Shown here piece by piece: positions 39,024 through 47,937 of a DNA stretch of 64,000 bases. The stretch is from Perlucidibaca piscinae DSM 21586. GTDB taxonomy: Bacteria; Pseudomonadota; Gammaproteobacteria; Pseudomonadales; Moraxellaceae. Position 1 is the first letter of the stretch. Each line of letters opens with the position of its first letter. The stretch is from NCBI RefSeq assembly GCF_000420045.1, contig NZ_ATUE01000005.1, positions 1 to 64,000 on the forward strand, written 5' to 3'. The notes under the pieces are model-generated. The model had not been told where the DNA came from. It was given only the letters and a program-made list of their open reading frames with translations, and searched no databases. The position numbers and the translations under genes are program-made.

Positions 39024-40240
39024 TCCTGGAGATGTTTCGCGAGGCCCTGCTGGCCCTGCGCGCCAACCGCCTGCGCAGCATCCTGACCATGCTCGGCATG
39101 ATCATCGGCGTGGGCTCGGTGATCGCCATGCTGGCCATCGGCCAGGGCGTGCAGGAGCGCGTGCAGACCTCGATCAGCAGCATGGGCGCCAACCTGTTCA
39201 TTGTCGTCCCCGGCAGCACCAGTGCCAACGGCGTGCGCAGCAGTGCCGGCAGCGCCTCCAGCCTGACGCTGGAGGATGCCCGCGCCCTGCAGGAGGTGCC
39301 CGGCGCAAGTGCGGTCGCACCGGTGGTGCAGAGCAGCTCTCAGGTCATCTACGGCACCCAGAACTGGAACACCACCGTGCTCGGCACCACCAGCGACTAC
39401 CTGACCGTGCGCGACTGGCGCGTGCGCCGCGGCTACGGCTTCGATCGCCAGGAACAGCAGGCCGCCGCGCAGGTCGTGCTGCTCGGCGCCAAGGTCGCGG
39501 AGAACCTGTTCGGCAATGCCGATCCGCTCGGCGAGACGCTGCGCATCCGCAACGTGCCGTTCCAGGTCATCGGCGTGCTGGCCGCCAAGGGCCAGAGCCT
39601 GGATGGCCGTGACCAGGATGACACCGTGGTGATTCCGGTCACCACCTCGCAGCGCAAGCTGGCCGGCAACCGCTTCCGCAGCTCGGTACGCATGATCATG
39701 GTGCAGGCCGTCAGCGAACAGGCCATGCCGGATGTCGAGATCGGGATCAAGGAGACCTTGCGACGTCAGCACCGGCTCAGCGGCGATGCCGAGGACGACT
39801 TCACGGTGCAGAACCTGACCGCGCTCGCCAACACCGCCGCCGAGACCACCGCCGTGCTCTCCCTGCTGCTCGGCGCCATCGCCGGCATCTCGCTGCTGGT
39901 GGGTGGCATAGGCATCATGAACATCATGCTGGTGTCGGTCACCGAGCGAACCCGCGAGATCGGCATACGCATGGCCATCGGCGCCCGGCCGCAGGCCATC
40001 CGCCTGCAGTTCCTGCTCGAGGCGGTGGTGATCTCGCTGGCCGGCTGCCTGCTGGGCGTGGGGCTAGGCATCGCGGGCGCCTATGCCGTGGCGCAGGCCG
40101 CCGACCTGCTGGTGATCGTGACCCTGGGCTCGCTGCTGCTGGCATTCACGGTGGCGGCCGGCATCGGCATCTTCTTCGGCTTCTACCCGGCCAACCGCGC
40201 CGCCGCGCTCAAGCCCATCGAGGCATTGCGCTTCCAGTGA
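39020..40240 (+). CDS. ABC exporter permease (MacB/FtsX family)
   Basis: The 406-residue permease has the MacB topology. It has one N-terminal helix (MLGMIIGVGSVIAMLAIG) and a large periplasmic MacB-PCD domain (about residues 45-270). Three C-terminal helices contain LLLGAIAGISLLVGGIGIMN and the FtsX-domain motif SVTERTREIGIRMAIGA. It ends with the conserved NRAAALKPIEALR. It is the last gene of the four-gene export operon, and no terminator is visible before the convergent GST gene. Confidence 0.92.
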
Positions 40241-40261
40241 CGCCCCGGTGCCGGCGCCTGC

Positions 40262-41182
40262 TCAGGCCTCGTCGAGCTGGTAGCCGTCACGCGGGAAATG
40301 CACGTGCAGCAGACCGACCTCGGCATGTTCGCGCGCCAGGATCCAGCGTGTCGGCGTGGCCGCGACCAGCACGCCGAAGGTCGGCTCGCGGGCATAGTCG
40401 ACGGGCGCGATGCGCACCTGACGGCCGACAAGGGAATCACCGACCTGATCGGCCGGCAACGCGCGTGGTCGTGCCAGCCGTGCAATCAGCAGTGTGTCCT
40501 CGGGCGCCAGCGGCTGCGCCCTGCCCTCGCCCTGCTGACGCAGGCGCTGCTGCCACTGGCGCACGCGCGGAAACTCGTTGACCAGCGTCGAGCCACCAAC
40601 CTCGGTCAGGAACCACAGCGTGTGATAGACCGAGAAATCGGCATGGCAGGGGTGCTCGCCGAACAGGAACGGGCTCGCGTGCAGACGCTCCGACAGCTCG
40701 GCGAGAACGCCACGGATGCGCGCCGGCGCCCCCTGCGGCGAACGCGCCTTGATGCGGGCATGACGGCCGACGCGAATGCGGTCGACGAAGAAACGCGCGA
40801 TGTCCAGCGCCGACATCGCCGCCCACATGCGACGCCCGGCCGTCAGCGTGCTGCCCGCCATCAGGCAGTCGACAAACAGCGCACTGTCGGCACGTGCCGC
40901 CAGCGCGCGGGCATCCGGCTCGCAACCGGCCAGCGCCAGCTGCGGCTGCCCGGAAAGCCGCGCGATCTCTTCGGCAATCACGCGGGTGTCGCAGAACACG
41001 TCAGCCCCGATCTGCGCCACCGGAATCTTGCGATAGCCACCGGCCAGCACCTCCAGCACCGGTCGTGGCGGCATCTCGCGGGTGATCGCCGAGCGCCAGT
41101 CCAGGCCGGCCTGGCCGAGCATGGCGCGAATCTTGGTCGAGAACGGCGACAGGGCGTAGTGATGCAGGATGAACTCGCTCAT
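40262..41182 (-). CDS. Glutathione S-transferase family protein
   Basis: A 306-residue protein whose N-terminal thioredoxin-like domain (HHYALSPFSTKIRAML; GYRKIPVAQ with the cis-Pro) and helical C-terminal domain (ADFSVYHTLWFL) match GSTs. It is longer than usual (about 200-230), with an additional 70-80 residue C-terminal beta-rich extension. The catalytic Ser/Cys is probably in SPFS, but its exact reaction is unknown. It is the last gene of a minus-strand run with the small membrane protein and the YdcF protein. Confidence 0.82.
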   Translation of the reverse strand: MSEFILHHYALSPFSTKIRAMLGQAGLDWRSAITREMPPRPVLEVLAGGYRKIPVAQIGADVFCDTRVIAEEIARLSGQPQLALAGCEPDARALAARADSALFVDCLMAGSTLTAGRRMWAAMSALDIARFFVDRIRVGRHARIKARSPQGAPARIRGVLAELSERLHASPFLFGEHPCHADFSVYHTLWFLTEVGGSTLVNEFPRVRQWQQRLRQQGEGRAQPLAPEDTLLIARLARPRALPADQVGDSLVGRQVRIAPVDYAREPTFGVLVAATPTRWILAREHAEVGLLHVHFPRDGYQLDEA

Positions 41183-41185
41183 GAC

Positions 41186-41533
41186 TCAGCCGCCCGTGGC
41201 ACTGTCAGGATGCATGGGCAGGCGCATGTCGAGGTGATTGACGATGCGCTGGCGCTGCGCCTCGTCCAGGCTGCGCACCTGGTAGCCCTCGGCCAGCAGC
41301 TCCTTGATGTAGAGCTTGTTGTAGAAAAACATGAACACCAGATGCACCAGCCAGGAGCTGAACAGGCCGGCACTGAGCAGCCAGAACGCCAGCATGATCA
41401 GTCCCCACTTGATGTCGCCGCGAAACAGTGGCGGAAAGAAGCAGAAGAACAGCACCGTCCAGGACACGCCGACCGGCGCCTGCTTCTGGGCGCCGGTCAC
41501 CGGGTGTTCGAGCAGCAGCGTGGTGAATGCCAT
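41186..41533 (-). CDS. Small inner-membrane protein of unknown function
   Basis: At 115 residues it begins MAFTTLLLEHPVTGAQKQAPVG and has two hydrophobic stretches (about residues 25-38 and 43-71) followed by a polar, amphipathic C-terminus. The layout recalls DUF2628/HrgC-like small membrane proteins, but the assignment is tentative. It lies 3 bp from the GST gene and 58 bp from the YdcF gene on the same strand, so co-transcription is likely. No catalytic motif is visible. Confidence 0.7.
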   Translation of the reverse strand: MAFTTLLLEHPVTGAQKQAPVGVSWTVLFFCFFPPLFRGDIKWGLIMLAFWLLSAGLFSSWLVHLVFMFFYNKLYIKELLAEGYQVRSLDEAQRQRIVNHLDMRLPMHPDSATGG

Positions 41534-41591
41534 CGTGAATCATCCTCTTCAAGTCATGCGGAAAACGGAAGCGCCATCACTGGGCGCGGAA

Positions 41592-42368
41592 TCAGGGCAG
41601 CAGCGCCAGCACCCTGTCGCGTGCCAGGCCCAGCCATTCATGGCCGGCACGCCGGGTCGCGGCAAGACTTTCATGCTGCGGCAGCCAGCGCTCGCTGCGC
41701 GTTAGGCTGCCCGGGGCCAGGGTGTAGCCCGTAGGCGCCGGCAGCACGACAAACCCGACGGACTCGAAGTTGGCGCGTGCGCGCGGCAGGTGCACGGCAT
41801 GGCTGACCAGCACGATGCGCTGCACGCCCTGGGCCTGCAGCAGCGGCGCTGACAGCTCGGCATTCTCGCGGGTGGTGCGTGACAGGCTTTCCTGCCAGCG
41901 CACCGGCACGCCGAAATCCTGACGCAGGCTGTCTGCCATCAGCTCCGACTCGGCCACCTGGCCGCCACGCGGCAGGCCGCCGGTGACCAGCAGCGGCAGA
42001 CCGGACTGGCGCTGGACATGCGCGGCATAGCGCAGTCGCACCAGCAGCGTAGCATTGGCCACATCACGGCCGCCAAACTCCATGGCCTGCGGATCACGCC
42101 CGCCCCCGAGCACGACGATGGCCTGGTAGCCGGCACTGCGCAGCTGCTGCAGATCCTGCACCGGCAGCACCGAGGACTCCAGCGGCCGCGCCACCCAGGA
42201 CGCCCCCATCGGGGTCGCGGCAAGATACAGGGCCAGACAGCTGAACAGGCCCAGCGCCAGACCGCTGCGCCGGCGGCCGCGCCAGAGCAGGCAGAGGGCG
42301 AACAGGCTCAGCCAGAGCATGGGGCCTGGCGGCAGCAGCAACAGCTCCATCCACGGTGTCAGACTCAT
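41592..42368 (-). CDS. YdcF/ElyC-family DUF218 membrane protein
   Basis: A 258-residue protein with two N-terminal membrane segments (about residues 10-28 and 34-50) and a DUF218 domain. The domain carries the SanA/ElyC signature VVLGGGRDP near residue 87, GLPLLVTGG near 122, ESLSRTTRENA near 160 and VSHAVHLPRA near 190. Relatives in E. coli affect envelope integrity and undecaprenyl-phosphate metabolism. The 179-bp gap to leuS holds no further gene. It contains a small CCTGCA-N3-TGCAGG hairpin at 42500-42514. Confidence 0.87.
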   Translation of the reverse strand: MSLTPWMELLLLPPGPMLWLSLFALCLLWRGRRRSGLALGLFSCLALYLAATPMGASWVARPLESSVLPVQDLQQLRSAGYQAIVVLGGGRDPQAMEFGGRDVANATLLVRLRYAAHVQRQSGLPLLVTGGLPRGGQVAESELMADSLRQDFGVPVRWQESLSRTTRENAELSAPLLQAQGVQRIVLVSHAVHLPRARANFESVGFVVLPAPTGYTLAPGSLTRSERWLPQHESLAATRRAGHEWLGLARDRVLALLP

Positions 42369-42547
42369 TCAGCGCTCTCGATTGACGGGGCAGAGACCAC
42401 GCGACGGCGGTACCGTGACGTCGGCGGCTGGAGTATCCTAGCGGGCATTTGCCGCGGTCGCACCCCGCCGTGGCCGTTATCGTCGATTCCCGCGTCAGAC
42501 CTGCATGCTGCAGGCCGCGACGCCGTCCTTTCGCAGAGCGCTTGACC

Positions 42548-45178
42548 ATGCAAGAACAGTATCAACCGGCCACCCTCGAGACCGCCGCCCGGAACGACTG
42601 GCAACAGGCCGACGCCTTCCGTGCCGATGACCACTCCGGCAAGCCCCGGTACTACTGCCTGTCCATGTTCCCCTACCCCAGCGGCAAGCTGCACATGGGG
42701 CATGTGCGCAACTACACCATCGGTGACGTTGTCAGCCGCTACAAGGCCATGAACGGCTTCAACGTGCTGCAGCCCATGGGCTGGGACGCCTTCGGCCTGC
42801 CTGCCGAGAACGCCGCCATGAAGAACGGCGTGGCACCGGCCGCGTGGACCTATTCCAACATCGACTACATGAAGGGCCAGCTCAAGTCACTGGGCCTTGC
42901 CATCGACTGGTCACGCGAGGTCACCACCTGCAAGCCGGACTACTACCGCTGGGAGCAGTGGCTGTTCACCCGCCTGTTCCGCAAGGGCGTGATCTACAAG
43001 AAGTCCGGCACGGTGAACTGGGATCCCATCGACCAGACCGTGCTCGCCAACGAACAGGTCATCGACGGCCGGGGCTGGCGCTCGGGGGCGGTGGTCGAGA
43101 AGCGCGAGATCCCGATGTACTACTTCGGCATCACGCAGTATGCCGAGCAGCTGCTCAATGACCTGGACCAGCTCGACGGCTGGCCGGAACAGGTCAAGAC
43201 CATGCAGCGCAACTGGATCGGCAAGAGCCATGGCGCCGACATCGTGTTCGACTACGACGAGGCCAGCATCGGCAGCCCGGGACAGCTCACCGTCTACTCG
43301 ACCCGCCCCGACACGCTGATGGGCGCGACCTATGTCGCCGTCGCCGCCGAGCACGCGCTGGCCGTACGCGCCGCAGAGAACAACCCGGCGCTGCAGGCCT
43401 TCATCGCCGAGTGCAAGGCCGGCTCCGTCGCCGAGGCCGACATGGCGACGATGGAGAAGAAGGGCATGGCCACCGGCCAGTTCGTCATCCATCCGCTCAA
43501 CGGCCGCAAGCTGCCGGTCTACATCGCCAACTACGTGCTCGGCGGCTACGGCACCGGCGCGGTGATGGCGGTACCGGCCCATGACGAGCGCGACTTCGCC
43601 TTCGCCACCAAATACGCCCTGCCCATCGAGCCGGTCTATCGCAAGGCCGATGGCGCACGGGTCGACACCAGCGTCTGGCAGGACTGGTATGGCGACAAGA
43701 CCGGTCTGGTCACCGCCAACGGCAGCGCCCAGGACGGCCTCGACGTCGGCGCCGCCTTCGACAGCATCGTGAGCGCCTTGGAGGCCTGCGGCCATGGCGT
43801 CCGCAAGACCCAGTTCCGCCTGCGCGACTGGGGCATCTCGCGTCAGCGCTACTGGGGCTGCCCCATCCCCATCATCCACTGCCCGAGCTGCGGCGACGTG
43901 CCGGTGCCGGATGACCAGCTCCCTGTCGTGCTGCCCGAGCACGTCGTGCCCGATGGCGCCGGCTCGCCGCTGGCGCGCATGACCGAGTTCTACGAGACCA
44001 CCTGCCCGACCTGTGGTGGCGCCGCGAAGCGCGAGACCGACACCATGGACACCTTCGTGGAGTCGTCCTGGTACTACGCCCGCTATGCCTCACCGCAGTG
44101 CGACACCGGCATGGTGGACAAGGCCGCCGCGCAGCACTGGCTGCCGGTGGACCAGTACATCGGCGGCATCGAGCACGCCATCCTGCACCTGCTCTATGCG
44201 CGCTTCTTCCACAAGCTGATGCGCGATGAAGGCCTGGTGCAGGGCGACGAACCCTTCCGCAACCTGCTCACCCAGGGCATGGTGGTGGCCGACACCTTCT
44301 ATCGCGAGCTCGACAACGGCGGCAAGGACTGGATCAACCCGGCCGATGTCACCCTGAGCCGCGACGACAAGGGCCGCATCACCGGTGCCGTGCTCACCGC
44401 CGACGGCCTGCCGGTCATCCACGGCGGCATGGAGAAGATGTCGAAGTCGAAGAACAACGGTGTCGATCCGCAGTCGCTGATCGACTCGCACGGCGCCGAC
44501 ACCGCCCGCCTGTTCATGATGTTCGCGGCACCGCCCGAGCAGTCGCTGGAATGGTCGGATGCCGGCGTCGACGGTGCCAGCCGCTTCCTGCGCCGCCTCT
44601 GGAAGCTGGTGCACACGCATCTGGCCAAGGGTGCCGTACCGGCCCTGGACAGGAACGCACTCGATGCCGACCAGAAGGCGCTGCGCCGCAAGCTGCACGA
44701 GACCATTGCCAAGGTCAGTGACGACTACGGCCGCCGCCTGACCTTCAACACCGCCATCGCTGCGGTCATGGAGCTGCTCAACGCGGTGCAGAAGCTGGAC
44801 GCCGCGCCAGCCACGGACAGCGCCTCGGGCCAGGCCCTGGCGCTGGAGCGCGAAGCCCTGCACAGCGTGGTGCTGCTGCTCTCGCCCATCGTGCCGCACA
44901 TCGGCCATCAGCTGCTGCGCGAGCTCGGCCATGATGGCGGCCTGGTCGGCGCCACCTGGCCGGTCGCCGATCCGGAAGCGCTGGCGCGTGATACCCTGAC
45001 CCTGATGATCCAGGTCAACGGCAAGCTGCGCGGCCAGATCGAGGTGCCGGCAGACGCCGACCAGGCCAACATCGAGGCGGCAGCACTGGCCAATCCGGAT
45101 GCCCGGCGCTTCATGGCTGGCGCCGCGCCGAAAAAGGTCATCGTGGTCAAGCAGAAGCTGGTCAACATCGTGGTGTGA
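42548..45178 (+). CDS. leuS: Leucyl-tRNA synthetase
   Basis: A class I synthetase of 876 residues. The start ATG 42548 gives MQEQYQPATLETAARNDWQ. The HIGH signature reads HMGH at residues 49-52, KMSKS is at 630-634, and an editing CP1 domain (with the TxxxxRPDTLMGATY segment) lies about residues 225-420. The ribosome site is weak. lptE and holA follow on the same strand, which is the leuS-lptE-holA order of gammaproteobacteria. Confidence 0.97.
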   Translation: MQEQYQPATLETAARNDWQQADAFRADDHSGKPRYYCLSMFPYPSGKLHMGHVRNYTIGDVVSRYKAMNGFNVLQPMGWDAFGLPAENAAMKNGVAPAAWTYSNIDYMKGQLKSLGLAIDWSREVTTCKPDYYRWEQWLFTRLFRKGVIYKKSGTVNWDPIDQTVLANEQVIDGRGWRSGAVVEKREIPMYYFGITQYAEQLLNDLDQLDGWPEQVKTMQRNWIGKSHGADIVFDYDEASIGSPGQLTVYSTRPDTLMGATYVAVAAEHALAVRAAENNPALQAFIAECKAGSVAEADMATMEKKGMATGQFVIHPLNGRKLPVYIANYVLGGYGTGAVMAVPAHDERDFAFATKYALPIEPVYRKADGARVDTSVWQDWYGDKTGLVTANGSAQDGLDVGAAFDSIVSALEACGHGVRKTQFRLRDWGISRQRYWGCPIPIIHCPSCGDVPVPDDQLPVVLPEHVVPDGAGSPLARMTEFYETTCPTCGGAAKRETDTMDTFVESSWYYARYASPQCDTGMVDKAAAQHWLPVDQYIGGIEHAILHLLYARFFHKLMRDEGLVQGDEPFRNLLTQGMVVADTFYRELDNGGKDWINPADVTLSRDDKGRITGAVLTADGLPVIHGGMEKMSKSKNNGVDPQSLIDSHGADTARLFMMFAAPPEQSLEWSDAGVDGASRFLRRLWKLVHTHLAKGAVPALDRNALDADQKALRRKLHETIAKVSDDYGRRLTFNTAIAAVMELLNAVQKLDAAPATDSASGQALALEREALHSVVLLLSPIVPHIGHQLLRELGHDGGLVGATWPVADPEALARDTLTLMIQVNGKLRGQIEVPADADQANIEAAALANPDARRFMAGAAPKKVIVVKQKLVNIVV

Positions 45179-45223
45179 TTGCCGTCCGGACCATCAGGGT
45201 CCGGGCCGTCGAGGGGATAAGGC

Positions 45224-45805
45224 ATGCGTGGTTCTTTGCGTTGGATTACCGTGGCACTCACCTGCCTGTCACTGTCGGCCTGCGGCTTCCAGCTGCGTGG
45301 CCAGTACCAGCTGCCGGCGGTACTCAACCCGGTGGTGCTGGACATGGCCAAGGGCACGCTGGAGCGTGACCTGAGCGCCGCCATCCAGCGCGCTGGCGGC
45401 CGCGTGGCCAGCGAGGCGCCGCTGCACCTGCATGTCGAGCAGGAGCGCATCAACCGCCAGACCAGCACCATCGACAGCCGCGCCAAGGCCGCTGAATACA
45501 CCCTGTTCTACGAGCTCGACTACCAGCTGCGCCATGCCAGCGGCATCGCCGCCGAGCCGGTGCGCAGCATCCGTCTGCGCCGCACCTACCAGTTCGACAA
45601 CACCCGCATCGTCGGCAAGTACGAGGAAGAGAACACCCTCATCGACGAACTGCGCCAGCAGGCCGTGGCCCAGATCCTGTCGCGCCTGGCACGGGTGCAG
45701 AGCAGCCAGCTTACCCCGGACATGCCGGCGTCTGACGCAGCGGCACCGGTCACCAGCACACAGGCACCCGCAGCGCCGGAACGCTTCAGCCCGGCAGCCC
45801 CCTGA
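45224..45805 (+). CDS. lptE: LPS-assembly lipoprotein LptE
   Basis: LptE plugs the LptD barrel that inserts lipopolysaccharide into the outer leaflet. The protein has 193 residues with a signal peptide and lipobox LSAC (Cys20), followed by the conserved GFQLRGQ at the mature start. The body has the expected alpha/beta pattern ending in RLARVQ. After residue 165 a Ala/Pro/Thr-rich tail is not part of the core fold. The position between leuS and holA supports the call. Confidence 0.94.
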   Translation: MRGSLRWITVALTCLSLSACGFQLRGQYQLPAVLNPVVLDMAKGTLERDLSAAIQRAGGRVASEAPLHLHVEQERINRQTSTIDSRAKAAEYTLFYELDYQLRHASGIAAEPVRSIRLRRTYQFDNTRIVGKYEEENTLIDELRQQAVAQILSRLARVQSSQLTPDMPASDAAAPVTSTQAPAAPERFSPAAP

Positions 45806-45818
45806 GACGGCCGCCGCC

Positions 45819-46850
45819 ATGAGATGTCGCCCGGAGCAGCTCGCGCGTCTGCTGGCAGAGCCCCTGCGCCCGCTCTGGGTGATCAGCGGCGACGAACCCC
45901 TGCTGGTGCTGGAATGCCATGATGCCATTCGCGCTGCCGCCACCCGGCAGGGCTTCGGCGAGCGCGAACGGCATCATGTCGACCGTGGTTTCGACTGGTC
46001 GTCGTGGCTCGGTGACAGCCAGGCGCTGTCACTGTTTGCCGAGCGCAAGCTGGTCGAGCTGCGCTTTCCGAACAAGCCCGACGCCGGCGCCACGGCCGCC
46101 CTGGTCGAATGGGCGGCACGCCCGCCGGAAGACACAGTGCTGGTGCTGGTGCTGCCCAAGCTGGATGCCAGTGCCCAGAAGGCGAAATGGCTGACCCAGC
46201 TTGATGAACACGGCGTGCTCGTCATGCTGGCAGGGGTTGACGCCGCGCAGCTACCGGACTGGCTGCAGCAACGTGCGCGCCAGCTCGGCCTGCGCCTGCA
46301 GCCGGATGCCTTGCAACTGCTCGCCGACCGCACCGAAGGCAATCTGCTGGCCGCCAGCCAGACCCTGGAAAAGCTGCGCCTGCTGCACGACGGCGAGGAC
46401 ATCGACATTGATGCCGTCGCTCGCCTGGTCAGCGACAGCGCGCGCTATTCGGTCTTCGATCTGGCTGACGCCATCCTGGCCGGCGATGCCAGTCGCACGG
46501 CACGCCTGCTGCTCGGCCTGGAGCGCGAAGGCCAGGCTGAATCCGTGGTGCTGTGGGCTCTGCAGAAAGACCTGCGCGCGCTGACACTGGCTGCCGAACA
46601 GGCGCAGCAGCAGGGGCGTCGACAGGTCAGCCCCGAGGCACTGGGCCAGTTCGGTTTCTGGTCACGCCGCCAGGGTCCGGCCCAGCAGGCCTTGCGCCGG
46701 CTGTCACTGACGCGGCTGCAGCGGCTGAGCAGCGGACTGGTGGACGTCGACAAGGCCATCAAGGGCCAGTCCGGCGAACGTGCCTGGGATGCCCTGCTGC
46801 GCTTCGGCCTCGCCATGGCGGGACGCCCGCTGTTCAGCGGACGCGCCTGA
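45819..46850 (+). CDS. holA: DNA polymerase III subunit delta
   Basis: HolA opens the beta clamp within the clamp loader. The ATG at 45819 gives 343 residues. The N-terminal region has PLWVISGDEPLLVLE, resembling the delta-subunit start, and the AAA+-like domains lack an active P-loop as expected. The C-terminal collar includes VVLWALQKDLRAL. A longer frame upstream overlaps lptE in another frame and is not used. The gene stands 13 bp after lptE. Confidence 0.93.
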   Translation: MRCRPEQLARLLAEPLRPLWVISGDEPLLVLECHDAIRAAATRQGFGERERHHVDRGFDWSSWLGDSQALSLFAERKLVELRFPNKPDAGATAALVEWAARPPEDTVLVLVLPKLDASAQKAKWLTQLDEHGVLVMLAGVDAAQLPDWLQQRARQLGLRLQPDALQLLADRTEGNLLAASQTLEKLRLLHDGEDIDIDAVARLVSDSARYSVFDLADAILAGDASRTARLLLGLEREGQAESVVLWALQKDLRALTLAAEQAQQQGRRQVSPEALGQFGFWSRRQGPAQQALRRLSLTRLQRLSSGLVDVDKAIKGQSGERAWDALLRFGLAMAGRPLFSGRA

Positions 46851-46882
46851 GCCACCGGCAGTCATGCCGGCAGCATTGCCAT

Positions 46883-47866
46883 CTAGGGCATTTCCTGCAC
46901 CTGAAGACGCGTCAGCACATGCGACTGACTGTCCAGCAGCTCCAGGGTCTGGCCACTGACCTGGTAGCGCATTGTCAACTTCAACGACTCCACCAGCGCC
47001 TGCTCCTGCACGGCGGCACTGCCCCGGCAACTCATGCGGGTCATGCCCAGGCGGCTGAACTGCAGCTGGTCATGCTGACGCAGGAAGCGGCCATGCAGAC
47101 GATTGCAGCCGGTATGTCCCTGCACGCGTCCATCCTGGCGCAGACGCAACCAGGCCTGCTCCTGCACACCGCGACGCTCGACAGGCTGCGTGCCCAGCTG
47201 ATGCACCCGCCAGGTGGTCTCGAGCAGCGGCTGCATGGGCGGCACCGCGTGGCAGCGGCTGTCGCGTACCGGCGCCACCGGCAGCACCGGACCGAGCACA
47301 TCCGGCGCCGTCAGCAGCGGGCGTGATTCCGCCAGCAGCGCCGGTGGCCGCAGCCACCACGAGGTATCCAGCGCACAGGCCGTTATCCAGTTCATGACAT
47401 CGGCATCGTCACGCTCGGGCTCCTCGCGCAGCGCCCAGCGCGGCGGATTCTCGCGCGTCAGCAGGTAGTCCTTGATCGAGCGCAGCGGCTCGCCATCCTG
47501 CCCCAGCAACTGCCAGGCGCCGTCATGCCAGCGGAAATAGCGCGGGGAAAGACCCGGGGTGTGCAGGATCAGCCGGCGCGAACCGGGCTGCCAGGTCCAC
47601 TGGCCATCCCGGCCGAAGAGCTCGTCACGCCCCTGCGGCGCGGTACCGGAAAAGCGGTCGGTGCGGTAGAAGCGGCCGTCCGGCAGCAGGGTCAGCCGCG
47701 CGACCTGGGCCGTGCAGCCCGGGCAGGAAAGATCACCGCTCCAGCTGGCCGGCAAGGCCACCGGCAGGTCGGCGGAGCGCCATGACGGCAGCAGGCTGCA
47801 GCCGGCCAGCAACAGGACCGCCGTCGCCAGCAGCGGCGCGCGCCACGATTTCACGCCATCAGTCAC
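46883..47866 (-). CDS. Lipoprotein with NlpE-like and META/HslJ domains
   Basis: A 327-residue predicted outer-membrane lipoprotein with lipobox LLAGC (Cys23). Residues about 35-130 resemble the NlpE N-terminal domain, including a CPGC pair (Cys48, Cys51) in the place of NlpE's CxxC, followed by LTLLPDGRFYRTDRF. A linker leads to a META/HslJ-like domain (about 210-325) with TTWRV, GHTGCNRLHGRF and MTRMSC. NlpE activates Cpx on surface contact and envelope stress, and META domains occur in heat-shock HslJ. The fusion suggests an envelope stress role, by inference. It diverges from proA. Confidence 0.75.
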   Translation of the reverse strand: MTDGVKSWRAPLLATAVLLLAGCSLLPSWRSADLPVALPASWSGDLSCPGCTAQVARLTLLPDGRFYRTDRFSGTAPQGRDELFGRDGQWTWQPGSRRLILHTPGLSPRYFRWHDGAWQLLGQDGEPLRSIKDYLLTRENPPRWALREEPERDDADVMNWITACALDTSWWLRPPALLAESRPLLTAPDVLGPVLPVAPVRDSRCHAVPPMQPLLETTWRVHQLGTQPVERRGVQEQAWLRLRQDGRVQGHTGCNRLHGRFLRQHDQLQFSRLGMTRMSCRGSAAVQEQALVESLKLTMRYQVSGQTLELLDSQSHVLTRLQVQEMP

Positions 47867-47896
47867 GCCATTGCCTCATCGGCCACAGGACATCGC

Positions 47897-47902
47897 TATA
47901 AT
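47897..47902 (+). promoter_or_regulatory. -10 element of proA
   Basis: A perfect TATAAT lies 36 bp before the proA ATG. TTGCCT at 47871 is 20 bp upstream, which is longer than ideal, so the -35 contact is uncertain. The proA ribosome site GGAG is at 47925-47928. Confidence 0.5.
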
Positions 47903-47937
47903 GCACAGGTTTTCGCCATTCCGTTGGAGTCGTCCGC

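Noticed and set aside
41571..41588. GCGCC/GGCGC hairpin between the YdcF and small membrane protein genes
   Set aside because: Short stem without a T-tract; likely chance in GC-rich DNA.
42369..42547. Leader region of leuS examined for attenuation or a T-box
   Set aside because: No leucine-rich leader peptide, no terminator/antiterminator pair and no T-box sequence were seen; only a small 6-bp hairpin.
46856..46871. CCGGCA-N4-TGCCGG hairpin between holA and the lipoprotein gene
   Set aside because: The stem is only 6 bp and no T-run follows on either strand, so it is not called a terminator.
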